A stretch of 64,000 bases of DNA from Hydnum rufescens UP504. Its lineage: Eukaryota > Basidiomycota > Agaricomycetes > Cantharellales > Hydnaceae. Shown one piece after another: positions 21,081-34,127 of the stretch. Position numbers and translations under genes: made by a program. Numbering within the stretch: the first letter of the stretch is position 1; every line of letters begins with the position of its first letter. The notes below the pieces were generated by a model. That model did not search any database. It saw nothing but the letters and a program-made list of their open reading frames with translations, and was not told the origin of the DNA. The stretch spans positions 1 to 64,000 of the forward strand of contig MU129102.1 of assembly GCA_014904985.1 (NCBI GenBank). The letters are read 5' to 3'.

Positions 21081-21813
21081 ATGTCGTCCGCGACCCCCAG
21101 CACGCAAACGGCTGAGCCGTTTTCTTTCGGGCCAACACTACCGCCCTCGCCTCCCCCGCTCCCCAACCATGGGCCTGCAATATCCCAGGTACGGGTTGTT
21201 GGCACATTTCAGTCTTCTTGATCCACTTGACTTCCATCACAAATCCCACAGGCCGCGCTGGTTGGAATAATCGTTGCGGCGATCATCGTGACCAGCTGCG
21301 CCTTAATGTGCTTTCGGTGAGTAGACTTTCATTCATTTGTCGCTCTCTTGAACCTTCGTCACAATTGTCAACCATTTCCAAGCTGGCTGCGTTTATCACC
21401 ACAAGGCCGTACTCTTCGAGCCTTCGTGACTGCTCGCCTGCATCTGGCCGGCGCCAGGATCATCCTCTGCCTGGCGGCGCACCCAATCCAGAGATAGCGC
21501 ATGGGACCAAGAAGCGAGGCCGCCACACATGGCTCATCCTAATCTCCATATTACTCCCGCCCTTCTTTATCAGTCGGGCTTGGGGCCCATCCCCACCGCC
21601 TATGACCCTTCAAATCCTGCCCAACGGCGTGACAGACGAACTCATGCTCCGGATGTCGACGCTCAAGGGCGGCGGCTCGACAGCGGAAATGAGGATGGCA
21701 ATGGGGACGACAAGGACGAGCTACCTGCATATGTACGACAAAACCCTGGGCTACCAACATACGTCGAGCTGCGCACGGATTTGCCACCGTTGGGCACACA
21801 TCCCTCCACATAG
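21081..21813 (+). CDS. Small single-pass membrane protein with PxYV motifs
   Basis: Unnamed fungal family. Exon 1 (21081-21188) encodes MSSATPSTQTAEPFSFG with a Pro-rich ectodomain. Exon 2 (21252-21316) encodes one transmembrane helix AALVGIIVAAIIVTSCALM. The last exon, from about 21492 after a probable 175-nt intron, encodes a cytoplasmic tail with GLGPIPTAYDP, DELPAYV and GLPTYVEL, ending at 21813. The first exon is exactly 36 codons and ends at a clean GT donor, and phases agree across both introns. The paired LPAYV/LPTYV motifs resemble PY-type ligands of WW-domain proteins such as Rsp5-like ubiquitin ligases or their adaptors; that link is inference. Confidence 0.65.
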
Positions 21814-22122
21814 TCATTTCCCCAACTTTCTTGTTCTCTCCGCCGATTGGGTGTATTTCTGTATTAATAATCGAGATTATGTTCTCCGCTCCCAACTACC
21901 CGACTCAGAACCGAAAAGAAGAGCACTTCAGTGAATTGGTAGGCGTTGTGGGACTGAATCTCCGTTAAAGGGCTAACTAAACAGGAGGCCCTGGTGCATC
22001 GGATCTCCAAAGCTGTCTGAACTTGGGGACCATCGGCGAAGGAACCGAGAGAATGTGGTTAGCTGATCAGACAGATCCTGGGAGAACGCCCATATTCACC
22101 TGGTCCAGCGTCCGGTACCATT

Positions 22123-25100
22123 TCAACTGCGAATACTATTTTTCCGTCTCTCCTTCCGTTTCTTTCCAATGAGCCCCCCAATACGGCGGCCTGCTTTAAC
22201 TGAGCCATCATCCGCCATCCGTATCGAGCGTTTCGGCTTTTTAGCCGGAGGCGGTGAAGGCGCAGCGTCAGTATCACCTTCAGCAAGTCGCCTCTTGGTG
22301 GGCCGCGATCCGTCCTGATATGACTCCAATCAACTAAATAGAACATACGATCGTAAATCCCACTCACTGGGGATTTTGCGCGCGCCTCTGTCAACTCCGC
22401 TTCCCTACCAGACCTCCGCTTGACAACTGAGATATTTTCGATGCTGAATTCGACCAGAAGCGTCCGACCGTCCTTGATAGTCTCCTGGCTATGCTGCATT
22501 TCTTCCATGCGCACCTTCAACTTCTTCAGGCGCGCTTCATTCTCTTCCCTCTCCTTTTCTTCTCGCCCTTGTTCGCCTTCAAGTCCTTCTCCAATCGTTC
22601 AACGATGTCGCCTATCTCCTCGCGCCACCCCGTCCACATTAAGCCTTGAGCGGCACGATTGTTATTGGCCCAGCGAAGGACGCGCAGTGCATCTTCATGC
22701 CGTTCGAGCTCCAGGAAACCATATCCCTTACTTCGTCCTTTGCCTGTCAGGGGATCGATGCGATCGGCTTGGCGGACAATCTTCGCCTGCTTCACACCTG
22801 TCTTGCGTTCCGTCTTTTTCCAGAAGGCATGTTTCCCTGTTGACTTTTTCCCTCCCTTCGCATTGGCAGGAACGGGCAGGGCGTCGGATGCCTCGGCCTC
22901 GAGTTCGTCGGCGGCCAGGGGCGCACGCACGCCTTGTTTGACCTCTTCCTCAAAGGCTCGAATAGCATGCATAGCGAGTCGCTTTAGACCTCGCTCTGAG
23001 ACCCATATTGGCAAATTACGAATGCTGAGTCGTGTACGGCTGATGTAGAGCGCCGGATTAGAGCGCAATAATTGTCTGCGCATCGTGAAAGACTGTTGAC
23101 GCCTCTCCAGCTCGGCCTTCGCCAATGAGCTTGCTGAAGGAGTGGAAGCGAATATGACTAGGAGGTGGCCGAGGTAAAGCGCTTATGACCGAACAATTGG
23201 AGAATGACAAGACGTACCACCCTCGCGCATGAGGTACAGATTCCGCTTATCCTTCCGCTCCCTCGCTCTCTCCCCGGTCTCACGGAGCGTCTCTGCTCGA
23301 TCACGACTCACTGCTCGGGTGACGTCAAGGGTCCTCCCTTGTAGGACCAATCTTGCTGCACGGGATGACGATGGATCAAGCGTCAACAACGTGAACGGGT
23401 TCTTTTTGGCGGTCAGCTGCACGATGGCAGAAGCAGATCAGTGTCAATATTACACACGTATTGAGGATTCACATAACCTGTATGTCAAGATCCTCGCGCA
23501 TCCGATCTGCCTCTTCGAGGCATGCATTCGCATCAGCAAGGTTCCAGAAACAGACGAAACCTGTTCCTCTAGAGCGACCAGAATCATGATCCATAGTCAC
23601 TCGTGCATAGCGCAGCGGTCCAAATGCCCGAAATCTAAAAACAAGGGCATCAGGAAAGACACTTAATGTAAGGTGCTATACTGACAACTCCTTGAGGTCG
23701 TCATCCGTGGCCTCGAATGGTACATTTCGGATGAAATGTGTCGTCCCTTCTGCAGGAGGTGGAGGATGACCTGTTTGATCCGAGGTGGCGCTGTGACCAT
23801 CAGCATCGGTATCAGAGGCGCTCCCACGAATCGCATCATCATCTACGTCATCCCCGTCTTCTTCGTCCTGAGAAGTCGATGAACTCTCTTTTCCATCTTC
23901 ATCTTTTTCTTCTTCTTCTTCGTCATCACTATGGATCTTCAATATACTTCCCTCATCGTCTCCTTCCGCATTCTCGCCAAGAGGATTCACTTCCTTCCAT
24001 TTATCCTTGCTGAGGGCCCAATCAACAGCGATGACTCTGGCGTTTTCTTCGTTCTTCTTTTTACTGATTTCCTTACGCCCTGCAATCTTGTTCGCAGCCG
24101 CGGTGGCCTTGTCCACAGCATATCCGCCGTACACTTTCGCACCATTAACGCGAGAGATAGCCCGTGCTGCATCTTGCTTGGACAAAAACCAGACGAAGGC
24201 GAATCCCCTTGCAAGAGGTTTTTTGGTGGTAGTTGGAGGGGTAGATCTGGATGGTGTGTCATGATCGGGTTGGTGGGGAACCGTGGGTATATGAACAGAA
24301 TGTATTGCACCATGTGGGGTGAAAAGCGCACGAAGGTCATCAGCAGTAATCTGACATAAATGTATGATCAGCCTAGACATTTTGGGGGTAACGGGGCTTC
24401 AAGTTTGAATCTCACATTCCAGGGAAGGTTGCGGATGATAAGTCGACCGCCACGACTCGGCTTGGCACTTTTTAGGCTGGGTCGGATTTTATGAGGGAAT
24501 CAGAGCGTTTCTTTAGGACAACAGAGAGAATAGTTCCTTTGTAAAGATGCGAATGAAGCTTTGCAAGGGCTGTGGATGCTGTGACAGGCGTCTTAAATAT
24601 GACGTGCGCTATACATGAATGAGATGAGCGGCTGTACTTGCACGTTTACTTGCCCTAAACCCACCGATCGTCACGTCCTCTTCCACAGGCCAGACCACAC
24701 TTTCTGCACCATCGTATTTACGCATCTTCTTCCATAGTATCCCGCTTGTGAGCCCTTCTTTCGGTAAATTCGTCACAACCAGAGTCCGAATAGCTGCGGG
24801 GTCATGGACAATGGAAGCCTGAGTGACACGCGGTTCCTTTCGAGTCTTCTTCACTGGTGGTGGTGCGTCGGAGCCTTCTCCATGTGCTGTGGGCTATTAC
24901 CTCGAAATTGAGATTAAGAATTTCTGAAGACGCCACGCTTACGTGCCTTTCTGTCCGCCCACTTTATCCGAACTCTACGACCGTCAATAAGCAGAGGTTG
25001 CGCATCGACCACGTCAGAATTGTAGCGTTTCGCGATACTCTCAGCATCCTCTTTGATTGCGAACGTCACGTATCCAACACCTTTAGACTTTCCTTTGCCA

Positions 25101-25347
25101 GAAACAACGTCAATACTAGCCACGGGAAATTTTTCATAAACGACGAAGCATGAGCGGACGGGAGCCAAGTCGTCGAAAGCAGCCTGAAGAGCATCGGTGG
25201 TCGTAGAATAAGAAAGGTTGGAAATGAAAGGGTGGATCTGAATCAGGTAAGATTAGCTTCGCTTTACCTCGAACGCATGGCCAGGACAACTTGCCCGTGA
25301 GCATTCTCCTCCTCGACGCCGTCATCTGCTTTCCGTTTTGCGCTCAT
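22123..25347 (-). CDS. Nop4/RBM28-like multi-RRM ribosome-biogenesis protein
   Basis: Nucleolar RNA-binding protein of the Nop4p/RBM28 type, needed in yeast for 60S subunit maturation. Start MSAKRKADDGVEEEN at 25347. RRM1 (ISNLSYSTTTDALQAAF ... GVGYVTF), RRM2 (TLVVTNLPKEG ... ATHVIFK, split by a 41-nt intron), RRM3 (GGRLIIRNLPWN ... ARGFAFVWF), an acidic stretch, RRM4 (THFIRNVPFEATDDDL ... GTGFVCFW) and a degenerate RRM5 (LSIRNLPIWVSERGL ... SKGYGFLE) follow. The basic tail ends GGLIGKKRKERRKNSIRS at 22123. Introns are 41-65 nt. Three single-base frame breaks are needed: near 25225, in the linker near 24478 and near 22580. Because the gene is normally essential, these may be sequence errors. 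Confidence 0.8.
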
Positions 25348-26174
25348 TACAGAAAACCGTGAATGAATAGGCGGGTACTGCCGAAATCGGTCCCTGCGTT
25401 GACTGCATACTTAACTCGGCCGCACGTTACTCATGTAAGTCTTACCATGCTCTGTGACGTGTCGTATCCGATGGTATTCCTACAACCCACGCGGGATGAT
25501 TGATTACATCATCATCCAAGTACGTTGAGGCCCTACAACATCGGGATACGCAGGCCCATATCCCACTACTCATGGGGAACGTGTCAGAAAGTGGGGTGTT
25601 CTGTTAAGGAAATGGAATAAAAGGTAGATTCCAGGGCTGCAAACAGAATTGGCCAAGTACTGTGCTGCCATACTTATCCACAACCTTCATTGTTCCCTCC
25701 CGATCAGGCTCCACCCGACCTAGCGGTGGGATAATCATACTGCGATTAGGCCTCAGTATATCGAGGTTGGTGATTGTATCGCCAACTGACATGAATTACG
25801 TCGCATCCCGCCACAGCCACGTCCAAGATAAATATGTGACCGCAAACCGCGATGTACGAGCCGTTGGGGCCATGCACCACCTATGAATGCCACGAAGGCA
25901 TCCCTCCCCGGAGTTCAGAACCCTACGGGCGTGCTAGGTTGCCGACTGCTCATGTTCCAACCAATTGTTGCACGCTGATCTCGGCGTCACGTCCATCAGC
26001 AGGCAGACTGCCGATTTTCTGTGCACTGTGGCCCCCAGAACTTTCGTTGATGGGGTAGCTCCAAACTAACATATAGGTCACGGTGCTTCATCGTCTTTTC
26101 CGCAACTCTTAGCACGTCCTGAAGCAATAGGGTATTCTCATTTCTCTTCTCATGATTCTTCTGGCTAACTTTTT
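25348..26174. other. Intergenic stretch, no supported gene
   Basis: Short frames on both strands with no recognisable motif. It includes the promoter side of the Nop4-like gene. Confidence 0.5.
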
Positions 26175-26840
26175 GTGAATGCTGGAACGGTGCGGACCCT
26201 TACCTTCGTCAACAAATGTTCGAGCGACGTATGGATTCAGGCATCTTCAGGTGCAGCTGTGTACCAGTTGCCCTTCGACTCTTTTCGTGCTGGGGAGGAT
26301 TTTATTTTTCTTGGTTATCGTGATGATATTTCGACGACGTCCGATTACCAGGAAGCGGCCCAAACTGTTTCTAGGATAATCCCACTCCCCAAGGGCTGGA
26401 ACGTGTCACGGAGTCAAAGGAGGGTCCAGCGTAATTACGTACCCTCACCCTTCTGACATAGGGTCTATCATCTGGGATGGGAATTTCCCTTTCTGCCAAT
26501 CACTTCGAGACCACGGACATTGTCTTCATACCTTGGCTCCACCCCCTCGTGGGATGTAAGCACCCAGGGTAAACATGCTCTCAGGCACCTGTGCCTTTCG
26601 ACTGCAATGGATATGTTAGTGCGGGTCCGTATAGCCTTGCGCAGTTCAATCTTGAATGAGAGGCATAGACTTCTATGATGTCTCTATCATTTCCCGCGTG
26701 GCGGTGTTGGTTCACTCCCAGGCCGTGGACCCTCTGAATACTAATTCGTCTTCCCCATATGCATGTGACAATCCAGACAGCAACAGTGCTCTCCGACGTT
26801 GTGCTTTCGAAATTGCAACCCGACTAATCAAAATGTAGGG
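26175..26840 (+). pseudogene. Thaumatin-like (osmotin/GH152) remnant
   Basis: Two separated pieces resemble the thaumatin fold. One is an N-terminal strand RTLTFVNKCSSDVWIQAS (about 26190-26245) followed by PLPKGWNVS (about 26386). The other is a central segment DCNGYVSAGPYSLAQFNL (about 26598-26652) continuing, after a 1-nt shift, as RGIDFYDVSII (about 26660-26692), which matches the family's FYDVS region. Thaumatin-like proteins are secreted and often act on beta-glucan. No clean signal peptide, start codon or single frame was found, and the cysteine-rich middle is missing or scrambled, so it is read as a decayed copy. Confidence 0.45.
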
Positions 26841-28080
26841 TGCACCACGTCGGGCCTTGGCTCGGCATCTAGAGCAATGTCTCCCCCACCCACCAACAGC
26901 TAATGAGCCGCTCCTCCATATCTTGCCTCACTAGGAAGATGCTATCGCCTCCCATGGTGAATACACCTAGAACAAGGCGCAATTCGATAGACCTAGCGGT
27001 TCAAACCGTCCTTCCGACCAGGTTTGTGGTGGCTCATTCATAATGGGCCCCTCCCGCCTGTCTGTGGCTATTTATCTTGCTACTGGGCTGCTGGGAGGTA
27101 TGTGACATAAATGTATTGTTAGCAATTATGACCCGGCTCGCTAATCCCTGAGCCGTTCTACATAGGTATGTGGGTTTCAACCGTCTACTTCGCTCCTCCG
27201 CTGTAGCAACCCTTTGACCACACGGAGACACGGAATGGCTTCTACGGGCGCGGTCTTACTTCAGGTATTTCGGGTAACATGAATGATTCCTGGAAGCGGA
27301 CATTAGAGAATTGTGATTTCCTGTAAGATGTTGCGATATTGGCGTCACTGACTCCACTTGTTGTACATGCACCTACTGGAATGACGTTCTCGGTTCAGTT
27401 TCTTGTGGAGTTCCAAATGCTATTCCATCGTACCTCTAGAACAACCCATGGTCCAGCATCCACGCGTCAACACAGATTCGAAACTGGGTCAGCATCCTCC
27501 AACCAACCATCCAATGGTTTAAGAAACCTGGTGAGTCTAGTCACGGCGTTAGTGAATCTGCATATCTTTCATCCAAATAGTCAATTTGGATGGCCAAATG
27601 GCTACAACGGTCAGAATTACGCCGTCATGCTCTCATGTCGTCGTGGGAGGGTGCAGCGTTGGGAGCGGCAACGGCAGTGCCGTTCGGCGCAAGAAGGGCG
27701 CCCGTCCTCCAGAAAGCACGACTACCCCCTTCAAGTCTCCCACCGGGACACGCGGTGGTGCGGCGTAGTATATCTCATCTCAAATATGCGACAATGGACA
27801 TGTCTGACTGCCTGGTCACTTTTATCACGGTTCCAGTTGTTACAGCCCCTGTAGCAAGTGATGGCCCACTGTGTCGATCGGCTCGTGTAGTTGCGGGAAA
27901 CAAGGCTTTTCCGGGTCGAGTTACGGGCATGAGGCCGGTCAGCTCTGCCCGAACGGAAGGTATAGACCGTATAGTTACGACGCTGCATGCTACAATCCGA
28001 GTTCGCATGGTTGCTGTAGACGTCACCGGATAAAGGCTGTTCAACAAAATTCAATACACAGCGAACGTTGGCATTAACTT
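26841..28080 (+). other. Uncertain region with a Cys-rich frame
   Basis: No gene can be assembled with confidence. A plus-strand frame at 27871-28077 is rich in Cys and Gly (GQLCPNGRYRPY, AACYNPSSHGCC) and looks like part of a secreted fungal protein. It could be a distal exon of the thaumatin-like remnant. Other frames here lack motifs. Confidence 0.3.
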
Positions 28081-30025
28081 CTGCATGTATTTCTTTCTTT
28101 CTCTTTTGAGGGGGTATTCCAGCTCGCAAGTCGTGTCCGATGATGTAGAACCGGAATGTTTTGGGACGTGAAGCATCCGCAACAGGAAAATTATCCGCCG
28201 GAAACTGTGCCTTTGGATGATGGATACTGTCATAACGTCATCACAATAGATGTACAAGGAGGCCGAGAGTTCTAGAATTCCACATTCAACTGTATGCTCG
28301 GTGACTCCCGCATATGCGGTAGGTGAGGACAGGAACACATCCTTTGAAGATATTCAAAGTGCACTCCATTGCCGAGCACCAAAGCATGATAGTAGCGTAG
28401 TAGCGTACAAGAGTTCCGATTTCCACCACGAACTTGTTGAAAGGTTGTAGACGCCTGGAAAGAATACATCAGACAGGATGTGACCCCGAGGGTCCACTAA
28501 GCCATTGGCAATTGATTACGGTGGAAAGAAACATTCCCATCGCTTAGGGACAGAGCCACCCCTTTCTGATGTACTGATTTAGACCCGTGCGACAGGCATA
28601 TCAATTCCCGAGCCTTGGGAGCGCATAGGAGAATGCATCCATCTAATCAGCAGCCATGCGGTATTGCATCACCCGGTAACGCAACCAAGTGGGCAAGCGG
28701 GGCGGGCAACGAAACAACTGAACGGTTGTCGCGGAGGGGTTTTTTCTTTGTATTATTCAAATAGGGGGCCATATGGAATGATAGGTATTAGATCTACAGT
28801 TCAGGTCCATCCAAAAATGAAGTTTCTCAGGAATCGGTGAGTTGTAGGGTGCCGATCAGGGACTGGGGGTTCATGGAGTACACAGCAAGCGGTTAATTAG
28901 TGATTGGGAGTTTATGGGTGGTCGAGTTATACAGTACTGAACCATTTCCGCCGGAGGTTTGGTTACGGGAAACCTCTGCCAGGCCACAGGCGAAACATTG
29001 TGGCCAGATGTCCAGGCATTGAATTTAAAGTAAACTGAAACTTGGTCACACATTTTTGGAACTCTCAACCGGTGTCACAGGAATTTTGCGTGAACCTTCC
29101 GTCGAAATGTGGCAGCAAATACGCATGGGTGATAATGTCCAGCCTGGGTATCCGGTGGGGACTCTAGGGAGTAAGAGCGATTCGGAATTCGTTTGATGCG
29201 GGAGATCATTACTGCATTGCAAAGCAGGAACGCACAGGAGCCAGGCGCGCGTGAACCAAAACTCCCTGTCAACGTCAGGTACAGATAGCACCGGCAAATC
29301 CCGGGTCGTGGAAGCAATGTTCTGGGCGACAGCGGGGCCGGACAGGCCGCCATGGAAGAGGGGTGCACTCGCTGTGGGCTGTGGATCCTTTTACAGAGTC
29401 AGCGTAAGCTAAAATTCCTCCTCAAGTATCGAGGAGCACAAACCAAGGGTTCAGCGTTTGACAGGAGGACCCTCCAAATACTCGCGTATCGGTGTCTTAG
29501 CGGCGGTGATATTTTTGTCCGTGAGATCAGCCTTCCCGATATATGTCGGTCTTGGCCCGAATTCAGCCTAAAAAGCTAAATGTTCGGCGCCATCGTCGCC
29601 GGTTTTTGATCCTGCTTTTCCAGTGCTCTTAGCACTACATTCCATTTTACGCGTCTTTCGGCAGCTTTCCTGCTGTAAGGGACCCAACCTCCATTCAACA
29701 AAAGCTGACACCTTGCCGTTACGAGGGGAACACCATCAGAAATCGCCCTCCAAACCTTTTTGGCTCGCTGCTTATAATAGGGCCTTGACGGCCTCCAACT
29801 TGTCTCCGAAGCTCTTCCCAACCTTAGCGGGCTATAATTCAGCGGGCGATTTATCCCTCCACCCTACGGGGTCAGAAGCTTCGATCCCATCAAGGGGGCC
29901 AAAAGCCGCACCTCCGCCTCACTCTCGACGCAACTGTTGCCTCTGTGGATCCACCTCTTCGCGCGAGTCCCTTCGTTGACGTCCAAGGCAATCCTCTCTC
30001 TTATCTCTTAGCCAAATAGTCGAGC
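28081..30025. other. Intergenic stretch, no supported gene
   Basis: Only short frames without family motifs or coherent exon chains on either strand. Confidence 0.5.
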
Positions 30026-31503
30026 ATGTCCTTCCAACCTTCCGCACCCACATCCGGAAGCGTCCGAATCCCAGTCACGTCTAGTACGACCCCCTGTGCC
30101 CGCCAGATTGCGCGACCACAAGTCACTCCGATAATCCAGGCGATGAGGACCAATTCGCTTCTTGGGTGCATTTTGCCAAGTCCCAGCGGGCCCTGCGTGA
30201 AAGCGCACCATCCACCCTCATCCTCAACCGTTCCAATAGTATCACGGGTTCCCTTCGAAGACGGAGGGCCCCTCAGGCTGGTCCTCTCTATATCCCCGAA
30301 GTTCCCAATGCCAATGCTGCTTCTCAAGAAGAAATCGAACCAATCATCGACGACGACCGGCCTTCGCCGCTCATCCGCGCATTGACACCGAAACAAAGGC
30401 TCGTACAGGTTAAGAGGTCTTTGAAAATGGCACAGGTACGTTTCATCCCCCAATTGTTCAGGGAAATACTGATTTGGATTCATGGCTTTTGCTAATTCCA
30501 AGATGTTTGGCCAACTTCCACCACCGTCCTTATATCAAAATAACGTTCGCTTAACTTTCCACACTGATGTCGAGAGCCACTCAGATGAGGATCCGGTCGC
30601 CCCTCGTAAAGATTCCGAGTCGGACCCAGGCGAACTGTCTGATTACACCATTGGAGAGGACGACGAAGACACAGCCAGTGGCTTTGGCAAAATCAGGCCT
30701 CTACCTATCCCCCCACGGCCCAAAGAAAGGTCCCCCGTGCAATCGACTTACCCTTATCTGTCAACCTTACCCGACATTGTCCCACTATCACCACTCAGGG
30801 ACGCCCCTTTCGGACAATATCCGTCCCGTCTGATAGCACCAATCGAACCGGCCCAACGGACCACATCGCGACGACCTGCCCCTATCCGTGTTATGCCCGA
30901 TCCACCCAAGTCACCCCGTTGGATACCTGAAGATGAGACGCTCTCCATTGCCAAACAACGCAGAGCATCAATCAGCGGGATGGATATCCTTCGGGAAAGC
31001 CAGCACTCTCAGTCCCGTTCTCACCGTAACTCCAGGTCAGGTTCGCACAGCGCGAATACATCAATTTCCAGTACTATGTCGACTTCGTCCTCCGTTTCAG
31101 ACGACTTGTCGTTCCAAGCACGGAGAAAACGAGCCACGAAACTTGCTCGTTTCTTTGGGGTTGAATACAACGATATCCACGCGGTTGACACGAATCCCCT
31201 AGCTCCTCCAAGTAGCCAATCGTCCTGCGACACGTCGTCGTCTGCTGCGAGCTCCTCAGGATCCAAGGCGGGATTCATAGGACCACCAAGAGGCGACGAG
31301 CCTGTGGTTTCCGTCCCCACCGCCCTCGCCACCTGCAACGTTCTCAATCCCGAGCACGAAGCATGTCCAAGCCCCAAATTTTGTCAATGGAGGAGAGCAA
31401 GGCCGCGAAAGAAAAAGTTGTAAAAGGCGTCAGGGTCATCAATCCCCGGGATGACCCTCAGGATGTGAGGGAGGTCCTCGTTCGCCTACGGGCGATGCGC
31501 TGA
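30026..31503 (+). CDS. Ser/Pro-rich hypothetical protein
   Basis: Unrecognised, probably cytoplasmic or nuclear and largely disordered. An upstream exon (frame open across about 30166-30434) ends with the basic block LIRALTPKQRLVQVKRSLKM. An intron beginning GTACGT (about 30436) and ending near 30503 joins it to MFGQLPPPSLYQNNVRLTF. The body is Ser-, Pro- and Asp/Glu-rich and has a second basic block, RRKRATKLARFFGVEYNDI (about 31125-31182), resembling the first (basic residues then MFG/FFG). One frame stops at 31423; another with a more gene-like ending (SMEESKAAKEKVVKGVRVIN, about 31388-31447) stops at 31503, so the 3' end needs a splice or a 1-nt shift. The ATG at 30026 is only a candidate. 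Confidence 0.55.
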
Positions 31504-34070
31504 GCGCGTATGGCCCAGCGCTCCAACGTGCGCGCGCGTGTGCTTTGCTTGTTACCGTCCATCGCCTGATAATTGTTTCCAGCCAATGGGCGGTTTAGTT
31601 CGCTCTTCCCCACTACCTGTTAGCGGGTCTTGGGGGGGGGAGTTTTCCATTTTCGTACATTGCATGCAGGCATCTCTGAGCCATCCAACCACCCATGAGA
31701 GGAATTAAACACCAGCCAGAATTCAGAGGCAATAGTTAATAATCATGTACATGATAGGTGATAGGTGGCCTGAAGTCGATGGATAGGGCAGGCCCACAGT
31801 ACCGGGAACAATCCAACACATGTGTATACTGATCCCGACCTGGGAAAAAAAATCATACCTTCGCTATAGATAAGAGTATTACTCTAATAGTTTTTCCACT
31901 TTGTTGTCGTCAGTCGTTAAAACCCCCCCAGAATAGGCGTACTGAGAAGTGAATATCTCATTAGGGAGGCCTAACGAATGGTTGAGTGGATGGATAGATC
32001 GATGGGTGAGGGGTGAGCAGAGCAAGGATCCATGAGTGATGGTGGCGCCCTCGTTCGTCCTCCGTCCTTGGTCGCATTCGCACAATCCGTGGCTCCCCAG
32101 GAAGACAACAATCCAACGTTCGTTAGAGACGTACGACATCGAGTGGGACCGAACTGGGGCCTCTTCTACCAAAAAAAATCAAAATTAATGAAAAGCCCTT
32201 TTGTATTAATCGAAGAATACTCGATATGACTGTCAGCTGAGAGTATTCGGATACGACAGTCTATCTGACTGACGTGTCAAAAGGCGACCCACATCGTTGG
32301 CGCCAGTACCGAGCGAGACCCTGCAGAAAATCACAGAATTTCCACATGGCCCTACTACCACTCTGATCGATGACCCGACATTTCGTCTGCTCTTCTTCCT
32401 CGTGCTCCGCCTCCGCGGACTTTAGGCTTGAAGGGGGGTGGGCTGAATGCATTCGATAGCATTTGATCCGGTTTTATCCGCTGGCCTCGTGGACGCAAGG
32501 CCGGTAAGGCCACTTTCAGGCTCACCAAGACCCTAAGCAATCGGTCGACCTTGTGCTTGGCTGAAGACAAAGGCAGGGGGACGGGTTGCCAGACAAATCC
32601 TACACATCGTGGAGCGGAACTAAAACACAACTCAAGCTCGGTTGAGGTATCAATAAAAGAGTGATGAGCGCAAGACGAACAGATCCGGGAGCTGCTCGGG
32701 TAGGAGTCCCAGGAGGATTTCTTCTGTGCCATGATGTGTTCGCTATGGAATCGTCGATGCAATGAAATAAATTAACCTCGGTTGAGATATGTCCAGGAGA
32801 CCGGTAAGTAGAGACAGCCCTTGGACGGGCATCGTGTGATCAAAGGACGGGGTCTAGAAGCGTTAGAACTGGCGGTCCTGCAAGAGACGGCGAGCGGAAG
32901 ATGTCTCCCCGAGGCATCGGACCCTGGCACTCGCAGTGCGTCCGTGATTAGTATTCGCCATGCAGAGTTCTCGTCCACAGATCCATGTCACGGTACGCTG
33001 GAGTTCCCCCTGTCAAGCTGTTGATGATCAAGTGGTCGATAATGTACGGGAGAAGCCAATAAGTCTGACATTGGACGGTCTGATGAGAGGTGATCGATCA
33101 AGGTGTGGAGAGGACAAATGGACCACATTGCGGGACATGAAACGGCGATGTATCGAACAGAATACAAAGGGCCCTGAATAGAAAATTTGTTGGGTCAAGT
33201 AATTGAGGCGGACCGCAGATATGGTGAACTAGGGTGGATGGACTAGGGTGGACTCTGAACCCGCCGGCTAACACCCACTCATCCTGTCCCAAGCCGGCCC
33301 CAGGGTGGCTAATCAGGGATACAAGGCCTCGTAAATTGCTGATAGTCAGGAACCTTTTAGAAGGGTCGAAACGAGATTTACCTTCCGGCGACTTGGAGAT
33401 CCTCGGGGTATCTGATGGCTCGAGGCATTCAGAGCAAGTTTAAGAGACCGGAGAGATCTTCCTCTTTCCGAGGATTGGAGCCGGGGGTTGAAAGGGAGCC
33501 GGAGAAAGTGAACCCCCACCCACAGCGCATTCCAGACTCGACATGGTGGGATATAACAACAGTTGCAATAGACGCCGTTAACAGCAGGCACCCCTGCATT
33601 GGGAGGGAGGCTTCGGGCCACAGTGGCCCGAAAAAAGACAAGGCTATGAGGGGAGATTGACGGCGGTCGATCGCGCCAAATTTCCGGTAGACAACAGCCC
33701 GGTATGGGTCCACGTAGCAGAATGTGATCCCCGCACACAGGGCGGGAGCAACCATGTGCGGCTTCAATTCGATAGGCACCATCACAGGTCACCCTGCAAG
33801 TATCGGAGACGAATTCAACGCCTTTCAATCCAAGACCGAGACCCATCTCCGTTCCACAGAGACCTGAGAACAATAGCGGGAATGAGATTGACAAGAATTG
33901 AAGACTGCGCGTCCGAGCAAGGTCACGGAAATACCCGACCATTCAAGTTGCTCTCTGGCTGGATATTGCAACTTGAAAGGAATTGAAAGGAGCCAGGACA
34001 TGTTCAGGATTCTCTTCTACTATTTTTCCGCAGTCATTTGGTTGGTGGCTTCGATTCAACTCAGGCCTGT
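31504..34070. other. Intergenic stretch, no supported gene
   Basis: About 2.5 kb with short frames on both strands. The largest, at 33346-33942 on the minus strand, has no recognisable motif and looks fortuitous. Scattered A and G runs are present, with no clear repeat. Confidence 0.5.
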
Positions 34071-34074
34071 TAAC

Positions 34075-34080
34075 TATAAA
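34075..34080 (+). promoter_or_regulatory. TATA box of the P450 gene
   Basis: TATAAA 48 nt upstream of the proposed ATG at 34128, followed by a pyrimidine-rich leader. The distance suits a fungal core promoter. Confidence 0.5.
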
Positions 34081-34127
34081 GGGCGTTCAGCCCGACTCCC
34101 CTTTATGCCCCACCTCCTCACCCACTC

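Noticed and set aside
21218..21934. A 238-codon plus-strand frame
   Set aside because: It runs through the introns of the small membrane-protein gene in another frame. The spliced model with matching phases and a transmembrane helix is better.
30001..30501. A 166-codon minus-strand frame
   Set aside because: Antisense to the exon upstream of the Ser-rich gene; no motif.
33346..33942. A 198-codon minus-strand frame
   Set aside because: No domain, overlapping open frames on the other strand and no splice-linked exons; not supported as a gene.
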